Positions 7,739-14,508 of a stretch of 15,841 nucleotides of DNA are shown in pieces (the stretch's first letter is position 1; each line of letters begins with the position of its first letter). The notes beneath the pieces are model-generated. The model saw nothing but the letters and a program-made list of their open reading frames with translations, did no database searches and was not told the DNA's origin. Location: the NCBI GenBank assembly GCA_009925045.1, contig RFQK01000012.1, forward strand, positions 1-15,841, written 5' to 3'. Source of the stretch: Methylococcaceae bacterium. GTDB taxonomy: Bacteria; Pseudomonadota; Gammaproteobacteria; Methylococcales; Methylomonadaceae. The translations under genes and the position numbers were made by a program.

Positions 7739-9811
7739 ATGAGCCAGACCCGTGATTTCCTATTTGAACTGGGTGGTGAAGAATTACCCCCCAAATCTCT
7801 CTTAAAACTCAGTCAGTCGCTGGCGCAAGGCATCATCGATGGTCTTAATGAAGCGGGTTTGGATACGCGTACTGAGCAAGTACAAGCCTACGCAACCCCG
7901 CGTCGTTTAGCGGTCTTGATCAAAGACCTCCCTGAGCAACAAGCTGACAAAATTGTTGAAAAACGAGGCCCGGCTATTCAGGCGGCCTATGACGCCGAAG
8001 GCAAGCCCAGCAAAGCTGCCTTAGGCTTCGCCAGCAGTTGTGGCGCTGAATTTTCAGCACTGGAAACCCTAGAAACCGATAAAGGGGCCTGGCTCGTTTT
8101 CAAACAAGCTGTCAAAGGCCAGCCAGCGGTAAACCTGTTGCCTGATATCGTGCGTAAAAGTCTGGCTCAACTGCCCATCGCCAAACGTATGCGCTGGGGC
8201 AATTCGGATCATGAGTTCGTGCGTCCCGTTCACAATATTGTCATGCTGTTTGGTTCTGAAGTTATCGATACTGAAATTCTGGGAATCAAGAGCGGCCGCA
8301 CCACCTTTGGCCATCGTTTTCATTCAAGCGGCACTCTCAGCATCGATCAGCCTGAGGCTTATCAACACACCTTGTTGAACGGCAAAGTAGTCGTTGACTT
8401 CGCAGATCGTATGCAAACTATTCGTGATGCGGCTAATGCTGCTGCTTCTGCTGTCGGTGGTACTGCGCATATCGAAGAAGACTTGCTTGAGGAAGTAGCG
8501 GCCTTAAACGAATGGCCAGTGCCAGTTGTCGGCAATTTTGATGCCCGTTTTCTGGAATTACCACAGGAAGTGCTGATTACCACGATGCAGGCCAACCAGA
8601 AATATTTTCCGGTAAAGAACGCCCAAGGTGGCTTGCTGCCGCACTTTATTACTTTTGCTAATATTGAAAGTACGCGTCCTGACTCTATTCGCCAAGGTAA
8701 TGAACGCGTGGTTTTACCGCGACTGGTCGATGCTGAGTTTTTCTGGAAACAGGATCGTAAACAAAGTCTGGCCGATCGTATTGAAAGCCTAAAAAGCATC
8801 GTTTTTCAAAAAGATCTGGGCAGCTTACACGACAAAACTGCACGGGTTGCCGCACTGGCCGCCAGCATTGCTGAACAGTTAAACAGCACTGTTGAAGATG
8901 CTAGTCGCGCAGCATGGTTGGCCAAAACCGACCTCATCACCAATATGGTGAGTGAATTTACCAATCTGCAAGGCATCATGGGACGCTACTATGCTGCCGC
9001 TGATGGCGAATCGGCAGCGGTAGCACTAGCTTTGGAAGAGCAATATTTTCCCAAGCAATCCGGCGCTCCGACTCCGTCCAGCACCACTGGACAAGTATTG
9101 GCCTTAGCAGAGAAGATTGACACAGTCTGCGGTATTTTTAGCGCCGGATTAATCCCTACCGGTGATAAAGATCCATACGCCTTGCGTAGAGCCAGTTTAG
9201 GTATTCTGCGTATTTTGATTGAAAATCATATTGCTCTGGATCTCGTGGATTTAGTGGATCAGGCCTTGGCGCAATTCCAGCACAGTTTTGATAAAGCTGA
9301 AACACATCAGCGAGTCGTCGATTTTATTTTTGACCGACTCAAAGGCTATTGCTTGGATCAAGGCTACAGCATTGACGAATTTGAAGCCGTTTTGGCAGTC
9401 AAACCGACTCAACCATTAGACTTTATGCGTCGCCTGCAAGCCGTGAAAAACTTCCGCCAGCTCCCGGAAGCTGCCAGCTTAGCGGCCGCCAACAAACGAA
9501 TCAGTAATATCCTGAAAAAATCGGATGAGGTCGTAAATGGACAAATCGGTAGCTTGGTAGAAGACGCAGAAAAAACGCTACTGACTGCCGCCGAAGCATC
9601 CAAACAGGCCATAGCTCCTTTGCTGCAACAACAGGATTATGCTCAGGCCTTGAGTCGTTTGGCTGAACTAAAAGACACGGTCGATGCCTTTTTCGATCAG
9701 GTTATGGTCAATACCGATGATGTCGCCTTGCGAAAAAGCCGTCTAAGTTTATTGGCCTTGCTATCCGATCAATTTCTGCAAATTGCTGACATCTCTAAAC
9801 TTCAATCGTGA
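7739..9811 (+). CDS. glyS: Glycine--tRNA ligase beta subunit
   Basis: The 690-aa beta subunit of glycyl-tRNA synthetase, involved in tRNA-Gly recognition and complex assembly; the E. coli protein has 689 aa. The N-terminus MSQTRDFLFELGGEELPPKS is typical, and AYATPRRLAVLI, KRMRWG, EFVRPVHNIVMLFG and FITFANIES follow as expected. A predicted HD-like region and an anticodon-binding-like C-terminal region (with GDKDPYALRRASLGILRIL in between) are in order. The true start is the ATG at 7739, with AGGGAGC just upstream; a longer frame from 7595 overlaps glyQ and is not credible. The last bases overlap the GTG start of the next ORF (GTGA), implying translational coupling. Confidence 0.97.
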   Translation: MSQTRDFLFELGGEELPPKSLLKLSQSLAQGIIDGLNEAGLDTRTEQVQAYATPRRLAVLIKDLPEQQADKIVEKRGPAIQAAYDAEGKPSKAALGFASSCGAEFSALETLETDKGAWLVFKQAVKGQPAVNLLPDIVRKSLAQLPIAKRMRWGNSDHEFVRPVHNIVMLFGSEVIDTEILGIKSGRTTFGHRFHSSGTLSIDQPEAYQHTLLNGKVVVDFADRMQTIRDAANAAASAVGGTAHIEEDLLEEVAALNEWPVPVVGNFDARFLELPQEVLITTMQANQKYFPVKNAQGGLLPHFITFANIESTRPDSIRQGNERVVLPRLVDAEFFWKQDRKQSLADRIESLKSIVFQKDLGSLHDKTARVAALAASIAEQLNSTVEDASRAAWLAKTDLITNMVSEFTNLQGIMGRYYAAADGESAAVALALEEQYFPKQSGAPTPSSTTGQVLALAEKIDTVCGIFSAGLIPTGDKDPYALRRASLGILRILIENHIALDLVDLVDQALAQFQHSFDKAETHQRVVDFIFDRLKGYCLDQGYSIDEFEAVLAVKPTQPLDFMRRLQAVKNFRQLPEAASLAAANKRISNILKKSDEVVNGQIGSLVEDAEKTLLTAAEASKQAIAPLLQQQDYAQALSRLAELKDTVDAFFDQVMVNTDDVALRKSRLSLLALLSDQFLQIADISKLQS

Positions 9812-10845
9812 GCCAGCGCTACGTCATTCTGGATCGGGACGGTGTGATTAATGTCGATTCGGATGATTACATTAAATCACCCGAAGAATGGCTGCCGCTA
9901 GACGGCAGCCTGCAAGCCATTGCTGAACTTTATCAACATGGCTACAAAATAGTGGTCATTACCAATCAATCCGGGGTAGCGCGGGGATTGTTCACTCTGG
10001 CAAGCCTGCATGCTATGCATGACAAAATGCAAAAACTGGTTGCCGATGCCGGCGGTAAAATCGAGGCCATTTATTTCTGTCCTCATGATCCATCAGAGCG
10101 AGTCAATACATCATCGCCCAAGGCTGATTTTAAAGTCTATCTGGGCTCCAGCCTGTTCTTTCTTTACATACTGGTGTCAACGCCAGTGGTAGGCCTCCTG
10201 ATTCTGGCTTGCAAACCTTTGACATTTGAGATTCGCTACCAAATTGCCAATATTTGGATCAATCAGTTAATGGCGGTGCTTAAACTCACTTGCGGTTTAA
10301 GTTATGAGGTTGAAGGTCTGGAAAATCTGCCTGAACAAGGGGCAGCCATCATCTTAAGCAAACATCAATCGGCATGGGAAACCATTGCTCTGCGCCAATT
10401 TATTCACCCCCAAACAGCGGTATTGAAAAAATCATTGTTACAGATTCCGTTTGGGGGCTGGGCGCTGAGCACCTTGAAACCTATCGCCATAGACCGTCAA
10501 AATCAGAAGGAAGCCTTAAAAATGCTGATTGACCAAGGTTCAGCCCGACTGGAAGATGGCTTGTTCGTACTTATTTTTCCGGAAGGCACTCGGGTTGCAC
10601 CTGGGGCACAGGCAAAATTCAATGCAGGTGGCGCTATGCTGGCTCAGAAGACCGGTTTCCCCGTAATTCCATTAGCGCATAATGCCGGGGAATTTTGGCC
10701 GAGAAATAGCTTCTTAAAATACCCTGGCACTATTAAAGTCAAAATAGGCCCTGCGATATTAACGGCTGACAAAAAATCTAAAGAGATTAACGCTGAAGCG
10801 GAAGCGTGGATCAATCAGGCGATGCAGGAAATCAGTAAATACTAA
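9808..10845 (+). CDS. In-frame fusion of truncated GmhB (HAD phosphatase) and PlsC-type acyltransferase
   Basis: A 345-aa ORF joining two genes that are normally separate neighbours downstream of glyS. Residues 1-97 are the N-terminal half of D-glycero-beta-D-manno-heptose 1,7-bisphosphate 7-phosphatase: VILDRDGVIN with D9 and D11, VITNQSGVARG, and IYFCPHDPSE with C91 and H93. The rest of that enzyme is absent: the second half of the Cys-type zinc site, the HAD motif III Lys region and the motif IV Asp (usually GDS). Residues about 112-345 are a near-complete 1-acylglycerol-3-phosphate acyltransferase: a membrane span at 113-135, HX4E (H186-E191 in SKHQSAWET), PIAIDR, FPEGTR at 257-262 and VIPLA. 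The PlsC half is probably active in making phosphatidic acid; the phosphatase half is probably dead. No separate plsC start codon is visible before the membrane span. The GTG start overlaps the glyS stop. A deletion is the simplest origin; an assembly error is the alternative. Confidence 0.85.
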   Translation: MSQRYVILDRDGVINVDSDDYIKSPEEWLPLDGSLQAIAELYQHGYKIVVITNQSGVARGLFTLASLHAMHDKMQKLVADAGGKIEAIYFCPHDPSERVNTSSPKADFKVYLGSSLFFLYILVSTPVVGLLILACKPLTFEIRYQIANIWINQLMAVLKLTCGLSYEVEGLENLPEQGAAIILSKHQSAWETIALRQFIHPQTAVLKKSLLQIPFGGWALSTLKPIAIDRQNQKEALKMLIDQGSARLEDGLFVLIFPEGTRVAPGAQAKFNAGGAMLAQKTGFPVIPLAHNAGEFWPRNSFLKYPGTIKVKIGPAILTADKKSKEINAEAEAWINQAMQEISKY

Positions 10846-10866
10846 ACTCTGCAGACCCCACAAAAC

Positions 10867-10896
10867 AAAAGACCCGCCAAAGCGGGTCTTTTTTTT
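10867..10896. terminator. Bidirectional terminator between plsC and lipoprotein copy 1
   Basis: A perfect 11-bp stem, AAAAGACCCGC (10867-10877) with GCGGGTCTTTT (10882-10892), has a 4-nt loop and runs into further T to 10896. On the minus strand the A-rich left flank also gives T residues. It lies 21 bp after the plsC stop and 16 bp beyond the lipoprotein stop on the other strand. Confidence 0.9.
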
Positions 10897-10912
10897 ACGA
10901 TTTGGGCGAAAC

Positions 10913-11044
10913 TTAGTTAGCTTTGCCTTGAGCAGCGCCTGAACCGTAGTTAGCTGGTTTTTTGTTACCGATGTCTGGGCTGTCCATGCAGCCAGTTAAG
11001 CTAACAACAACCATCACAGCCAAAATAGATAATACTTTTTTCAT
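10913..11044 (-). CDS. Small lipoprotein, copy 1 (43 aa)
   Basis: A 43-aa putative lipoprotein that I do not recognise. Residues 1-18 form a lipoprotein signal peptide (two Lys, a hydrophobic core and the lipobox LTGC), giving a mature peptide of 25 residues from C19: CMDSPDIGNKKPANYGSG then AAQGKAN. Met rather than Asp follows the Cys, so outer-membrane sorting would be expected. GGAGG about 6 nt before the ATG is a strong ribosome binding site. A second copy at 11223-11354 has the same mature sequence except for the last residue. Between copies, five codon changes in the mature part are synonymous and one is not, which argues for selection on the peptide. It has its own promoter upstream and a terminator downstream. 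A structural, stress or envelope role is possible, but none is shown. Confidence 0.85.
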   Translation of the reverse strand: MKKVLSILAVMVVVSLTGCMDSPDIGNKKPANYGSGAAQGKAN

Positions 11045-11099
11045 GACATCCTCCAAGTTTATAAAATTTATTATGTGTACTAATTAAAAGCACGAGCAG

Positions 11100-11128
11100 T
11101 TTATAACATGCAAATCGCGACTAGGCAA
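11100..11128 (-). promoter_or_regulatory. Predicted promoter of lipoprotein copy 1
   Basis: On the minus strand TTGCCT (11128-11123), a 17-bp spacer and TATAAA (11105-11100) form a sigma-70-like promoter. The equivalent positions upstream of copy 2 hold the same arrangement, and both are followed by a related GC-rich stretch ending CGTGC, which supports the call. The leader would be about 48 nt. Confidence 0.6.
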
Positions 11129-11176
11129 CACGCTTTGAAATTTTTTAGTCAGGCATTAAAAATGCTAACCAAATAA

Positions 11177-11200
11177 CAAAGCCCACCAAGGCGGGCTTTG
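11177..11200 (-). terminator. Hairpin after lipoprotein copy 2
   Basis: CAAAGCCC (11177-11184) pairs with GGGCTTTG (11193-11200) around an 8-nt loop. On the minus strand it follows the copy-2 stop by 22 bp and is trailed by TTATTTGG, a weak T tract. It is probably a terminator of modest strength separating the two lipoprotein units. Confidence 0.65.
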
Positions 11201-11222
11201 TCTAGCGGAGTCACTACCAGTA

Positions 11223-11354
11223 TTATTGCGCTTTGCCTTGAGCAGCGCCAGAACCGTAGTTAGCTGGTTTTTTGTTGCCAATATCTGGGCTGTCCATGCA
11301 ACCTGTTAAACTAACAACCATGATCATAGCCAGAATTGAAAATACTTTTTTCAT
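11223..11354 (-). CDS. Small lipoprotein, copy 2 (43 aa)
   Basis: A 43-aa paralogue of the lipoprotein at 10913-11044, same strand and same length. The signal peptide differs at four positions (residues 5, 10, 11 and 12; FSILAMIMVV against LSILAVMVVV), but the lipobox LTGC and the mature peptide are conserved, with only the last residue changed (Gln for Asn). GGAGGATG precedes the ATG as in copy 1. Its promoter lies just after the stop of the HTTM/DCC gene, with no terminator in between, so it may also be reached by read-through from that gene. The pair looks like a tandem duplication of a whole promoter-gene-hairpin unit of about 310 bp. The function is unknown. Confidence 0.85.
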   Translation of the reverse strand: MKKVFSILAMIMVVSLTGCMDSPDIGNKKPANYGSGAAQGKAQ

Positions 11355-11415
11355 AACATCCTCCAATAATTAGGTTTTTATAATTTTTTGTGCTCATAAG
11401 CGTTGCACGGGCAAA

Positions 11416-11444
11416 TTTATATCATGGTCAAAAGCTTGGTGCAA
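11416..11444 (-). promoter_or_regulatory. Predicted promoter of lipoprotein copy 2
   Basis: On the minus strand TTGCAC (11444-11439), a 17-bp spacer and TATAAA (11421-11416) mirror the promoter of copy 1. The -35 box is weak (three of six), while the -10 box has five of six. It begins within 10 bp of the end of the HTTM/DCC gene. The predicted leader is about 55 nt. Confidence 0.5.
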
Positions 11445-11452
11445 TACCTAGT

Positions 11453-13360
11453 TCAGTGAGTGGTATCTATATCTTTGGGTATCTGTATCTGCACCTCTTT
11501 ACCTTGCCAGCTGATTTGGCCAATGTTTGACCACTCTCCAGACAAGTTATTGTTTCTAAGATCTTTTTCCCATTCAAACGGTGCTTTAATAGTTTTCACC
11601 TTGAGTAAAAAAACTGTTTTGTCTAAAGACAAATTTTGCTTAATGCCCCAAAAAGCGGTGACTTTCATCAAAAATTTTTTCAGTCTCACTTCATCAATGT
11701 TCGGGGTAACCGCAATATTGGCCCACATAGAATGAACCCGACCCCAGTTTGGCGCCAGCATCCGACCTTGGGAATTAATGAACGGTAGCCATTGCTCCTG
11801 CCCGCTATCATCCAGATAGGTAATAGCCAGAATATGGTCATAGCCTTCAAAATGATCATGTAAGTACAGAGCGTGTGGCGTAATACCTAATAAGGAGTTG
11901 GAAAAAAGTAAGACCGCATTACTCATATCCGTCATCACACTGAACATTGGGTTTTGACGGGTATTAACATGCAGTCGATACAACAGACCGTAATGCAAAC
12001 TGCTATTTAGCTGCAAGAGGATCAAAAGAATCAGAACCTTACTCAGTTTACGAGCAATGCGTTTAACAGCTTTTGGATCCTGGTTGATAAACAAGCGATC
12101 ATAAAGCAATGGCGCGTATTGGGCTTGCGGAACCATGCATTCACTGTCACAGAGCTGACGCTGGCGATTATCAGCAATACGGCGATAAATATGACAAGCA
12201 ATCTGATAAACCCCCGGCATAGTCATCAGCCATCCAACAGGCGCCATATAGCCCATGACTCTTAAAATTTTTGCGTAGGTCGCGACCCCCGCATAAACCC
12301 TACCCTGAGCATCGACAGCATACAAATCTTTTAATAATTGCTGACTATCAATCGCCTGCAATTCGGGCTGTTGTGCTGCTGTTGCTTGCGCCGGCCTGAA
12401 ATCCACACGATTGAAAATATCAAAATGCTTAATAGTCAAAACCGTCCGACAACATAATGGACATTGCTGATCATAAAACACCCTCAGCGAGGCCTGTTTT
12501 GCCTGCAAGACATTCGCAATCGCCTTGTACCAGCTGAAAGGCATCATCAACGCATAAAAACTCAACATCCCTAGCCCAAAGGGATAAATGTTAAATGACA
12601 GGGTAATTCCAATATGCAAACCCAATCCGATTAGAAAATAAAACGGTCTTAAGTTGCGGCGATAAAACAGAGCCAGAAAGGTGATCTGAAAAACCAGAAT
12701 GGTATAACCAAACAACTTTTGCAGATACTCCTGATTCAACAACCACGATAGATCCAGAGCCGACATATAGTAGGGCATGGAAGAAGGTAGCCAGGCGCCG
12801 AGCCCATTTCGCCAGTGTGGCGCAAACATTTTATGAATGACTGAATCGAAATACAGAAACCCAAGACAGAGTATGACAGGCAGGCTATAAGCCAGGGGTG
12901 ATACTTTTGGCACAGCATATTGGGCGTAGTGTACGAACGGTGTTTGCAATTTTTTACGTAAACCATCTAGTGCCAAGGCCTTATCCATAGGCATAAAAAT
13001 CAGGCAAAAATTGGCGCCGGTCATAAACAAATCAAATCCACCATCAAAATCACGCTGCATGGGGGTGAAATTGACGAAGACCAACCACAACAGATAATTC
13101 GTGATTGCCGCTTGCTGACAGCGATATCCCAACATCAAGGCCAAAGCCACTGCCGCCCAAAGCCACAGGAAGCAAACAATCATTGGAAATTCGACGTCCA
13201 AAAACGGAATCGGGTCAAAAATCAAATGATTGAAATAAATCAGAAACAACACTTCTTGCAAGGTCACCAAACCAAACAATAGCCTGAATATGCCAATACC
13301 TGTTGCTGGCGCTGTCTCAGGAAACAGCTGATAAATCTTATTATAAAGATAGCTTTGCAT
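11453..13360 (-). CDS. HTTM-like multi-span membrane protein with DCC thiol-oxidoreductase domain
   Basis: A 635-aa membrane protein. Residues 1 to about 285 hold roughly seven or eight hydrophobic spans and resemble HTTM-domain proteins, a group related to vitamin K-dependent gamma-carboxylase membrane domains (for example GIFRLLFGLVTLQEVLF at 23-39 and HWRNGLGAWLPSSMPYYMS at 182-200). Residues 292-410 look like a DCC (DUF393) domain with the DxxCPxC motif D297-x-x-C300-P-L-C303, expected for thiol-disulfide chemistry; C404 and C408 lie near its end. A further hydrophobic span at 440-458 precedes a C-terminal part of about 175 residues that I do not recognise. The substrate is unknown. The start ATG at 13360 has a weak ribosome binding site. 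A -10 word TATAAT lies about 30 bp upstream. No terminator separates it from the lipoprotein genes downstream. Confidence 0.75.
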   Translation of the reverse strand: MQSYLYNKIYQLFPETAPATGIGIFRLLFGLVTLQEVLFLIYFNHLIFDPIPFLDVEFPMIVCFLWLWAAVALALMLGYRCQQAAITNYLLWLVFVNFTPMQRDFDGGFDLFMTGANFCLIFMPMDKALALDGLRKKLQTPFVHYAQYAVPKVSPLAYSLPVILCLGFLYFDSVIHKMFAPHWRNGLGAWLPSSMPYYMSALDLSWLLNQEYLQKLFGYTILVFQITFLALFYRRNLRPFYFLIGLGLHIGITLSFNIYPFGLGMLSFYALMMPFSWYKAIANVLQAKQASLRVFYDQQCPLCCRTVLTIKHFDIFNRVDFRPAQATAAQQPELQAIDSQQLLKDLYAVDAQGRVYAGVATYAKILRVMGYMAPVGWLMTMPGVYQIACHIYRRIADNRQRQLCDSECMVPQAQYAPLLYDRLFINQDPKAVKRIARKLSKVLILLILLQLNSSLHYGLLYRLHVNTRQNPMFSVMTDMSNAVLLFSNSLLGITPHALYLHDHFEGYDHILAITYLDDSGQEQWLPFINSQGRMLAPNWGRVHSMWANIAVTPNIDEVRLKKFLMKVTAFWGIKQNLSLDKTVFLLKVKTIKAPFEWEKDLRNNNLSGEWSNIGQISWQGKEVQIQIPKDIDTTH

Positions 13361-13387
13361 AGTCTTAGAGGGCAGAAAAACGGGCTA

Positions 13388-13393
13388 ATTATA
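13388..13393 (-). promoter_or_regulatory. Possible -10 box of the HTTM/DCC gene
   Basis: A perfect TATAAT on the minus strand lies 27 bp before the ATG. No convincing -35 box is found 16-18 bp upstream, so this is a weak call resting on one hexamer. Confidence 0.35.
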
Positions 13394-13429
13394 AGGAATT
13401 AGAGAAGGGGTATTTTGATTTTGGACAAT

Positions 13430-13465
13430 AAAAAAGGCGGCACCGAATCCGGTGTCGCCTTTTTT
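13430..13465. terminator. Strong bidirectional terminator
   Basis: A 16-bp stem (positions 13430-13445 with 13450-13465, one G-T wobble) with the 4-nt loop AATC has six A on one side and six T on the other. On the minus strand it ends the transcript of the 42-aa protein and insulates the HTTM/DCC gene. Confidence 0.92.
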
Positions 13466-13489
13466 CGAGAAAGCGTTAAGCTTTAAAGC

Positions 13490-13618
13490 TTATTCTTCGT
13501 CTTTAGGCTCAGCGAAAACCCACTTCACGAAAAAATATCCTACAGCGATAATTACAACTGCGCCAACCATACCAGCTGGTTCTTTAAGCATTTCGGTTAA
13601 ATCTAAGATCGCTCCCAT
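13490..13618 (-). CDS. Small single-span membrane protein (42 aa), unknown function
   Basis: A 42-aa ORF with an ideal ribosome binding site (AGGAGG, 5 nt before the ATG) and a strong terminator 24 bp after its stop, which together make it a credible gene. The protein starts MGAILDLTEMLKEPAG, has one membrane span at about residues 17-34 (MVGAVVIIAVGYFFVKWVF), and ends in the acidic tail AEPKDEE. I do not recognise a family. It is divergent from the 139-aa membrane protein across a 206-bp gap. Its -10 box may be TATAAC at 13648-13643. Small proteins of this shape often act as subunits or regulators of larger membrane complexes, but nothing here shows the partner. Confidence 0.75.
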   Translation of the reverse strand: MGAILDLTEMLKEPAGMVGAVVIIAVGYFFVKWVFAEPKDEE

Positions 13619-13653
13619 GGGTGCCTCCTACCTTTAGTTAGTGTTATAAAATC

Positions 13654-13676
13654 TGCCAAATGTTGGCACTCGAATG
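13654..13676. repeat. Overlapping inverted repeats in the divergent intergenic region
   Basis: TGCCAA-ATG-TTGGCA (13654-13668) overlaps TGGCA-ctcgaa-TGCCA immediately to its right, so the half-site TGCCA/TGGCA occurs three times in about 23 bp. It lies just upstream of the predicted -10 box of the 42-aa gene and about 150 bp before the 139-aa gene. A regulator binding site shared by the divergent genes is plausible; I cannot name the regulator. Confidence 0.4.
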
Positions 13677-13774
13677 CCATATCTTACTTTAGCCATGATT
13701 TATGTCAAGTAATTGATCATTTTACATATAAAAAAACCGTGGCAAATTGCCTTATTTAGAGAATCTGAGTAGTA

Positions 13775-13802
13775 TTGAAGACTGTAATCATAGAACTATA
13801 AC
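13775..13802 (+). promoter_or_regulatory. Predicted promoter of the 139-aa membrane protein
   Basis: TTGAAG (13775-13780), a 16-bp spacer and TATAAC (13797-13802) resemble a sigma-70 promoter, about 22 bp before the ATG. The leader would be short, with GAGAGGA as the ribosome binding site. Confidence 0.45.
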
Positions 13803-13824
13803 AATTACCTGAGAGGATACCGTT

Positions 13825-14244
13825 ATGATAGGTGGCGTAATTATGATTTTGACAACGATTTGGGTTTACCAATCGTTGATTAAAGCAAGAAAAGGCAACA
13901 CTTTACTGTGGGTAGCAGGACTTGCTAGCTTGTTTTTAGCTATGCAGTTCTTGTTTTATACCATTGATGTGGAAATCGTCGACGCATTGGACGGCAAAGA
14001 TCCCAGTGATGCTTACGAGCGCGATTTAACCAGCGTAGGCGACAGAAAAACGTCTGAAGGTGTTGGTGGAGCGATTTTACCGACCTTTTTGGAATTGTTG
14101 CCTCCGATTGCAGGCTTCCTGAGTGTTGCGGTTGTTCGCTTGTTATTCATTACCAAAGAAGCAATAACCCCGGCCAATTTATTCGGTGGCTTGAAAGAAC
14201 TGTTCAGCAGTATCAAAAACAGTTTCAAAACAACTAGCAATTAA
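13825..14244 (+). CDS. Uncharacterised membrane protein (139 aa)
   Basis: A 139-aa protein that I do not assign to a family. It begins with a hydrophobic segment (about residues 3-17), a basic stretch IKARKG, and a second hydrophobic span at about 27-47. A polar, acidic middle part (about 48-80, with DALDGKDPSDAYERD) is followed by a third hydrophobic stretch at about 83-108. The tail is basic and amphipathic (GGLKELFSSIKNSFKTTSN). GAGAGGA lies about 9 nt before the ATG. The likely layout is three membrane spans with a loop of about 35 residues. It faces the DUF2970 gene across a hairpin and is divergent from the 42-aa gene. Reading frame, ribosome binding site and predicted promoter make it a real gene; its job is unknown. 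Confidence 0.75.
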   Translation: MIGGVIMILTTIWVYQSLIKARKGNTLLWVAGLASLFLAMQFLFYTIDVEIVDALDGKDPSDAYERDLTSVGDRKTSEGVGGAILPTFLELLPPIAGFLSVAVVRLLFITKEAITPANLFGGLKELFSSIKNSFKTTSN

Positions 14245-14252
14245 TGCATTAG

Positions 14253-14283
14253 ATGACGGCAGATCAAGCAATTCTGCCGTCAT
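14253..14283. terminator. Hairpin between convergent genes
   Basis: ATGACGGCAGA (14253-14263) pairs perfectly with TCTGCCGTCAT (14273-14283) around a 9-nt loop. It sits between the stops of the 139-aa gene and the DUF2970 gene. The following T content is low, so it may be a weak or Rho-assisted bidirectional terminator. Confidence 0.65.
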
Positions 14284-14295
14284 TATCCCTTTGGT

Positions 14296-14484
14296 TTAAC
14301 CAACCACCAGCGAAACAACCGTCTTTACAAAAAACACAAACGCCAGCGTTGCTATCAAACCGATGACAATATAAGTCGACAATGAACCGTGCTTAAAATC
14401 AACTTGACGATTCTTTTCGCTTTGCACCCCTATAAAAGCAGCTAAAACGCTTTTAACAACATGTAGTAAACTGGGCGTAGACAT
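14296..14484 (-). CDS. DUF2970 family small membrane protein
   Basis: A 62-aa protein of the DUF2970 family, found in many beta- and gammaproteobacteria and without a known function. The diagnostic stretch is KSVLAAFIGVQSEKNRQVDF (about residues 11-30), followed by a single membrane span (about 40-61, YIVIGLIATLAFVFFVKTVV). I chose the ATG at 14484 (MSTPSLLHVV) because GGGAGG lies 4 nt upstream; an in-frame start at 14505 would place the ribosome binding site inside the gene. It is divergent from metH, with 74 bp between the starts. Confidence 0.88.
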   Translation of the reverse strand: MSTPSLLHVVKSVLAAFIGVQSEKNRQVDFKHGSLSTYIVIGLIATLAFVFFVKTVVSLVVG

Positions 14485-14508
14485 AAACCTCCCTAAAAAA
14501 GACAACTC

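Noticed and set aside
10867..11200. Hairpins around the lipoproteins as mobile-element ends or a CRISPR-like array
   Set aside because: There are only two units, they contain real genes, and the hairpins differ in sequence and behave as terminators; no transposase or target duplication is seen.
13663..13680. TGGCAC...TGC resembling a sigma-54 promoter upstream of the 139-aa gene
   Set aside because: The GG-to-GC spacing is one base short of the strict sigma-54 requirement, and the motif is better explained as part of the palindrome cluster.
14485..14505. Upstream start for the DUF2970 protein
   Set aside because: GGGAGG lies just before the ATG at 14484, so the added residues would be translated from the ribosome binding site.
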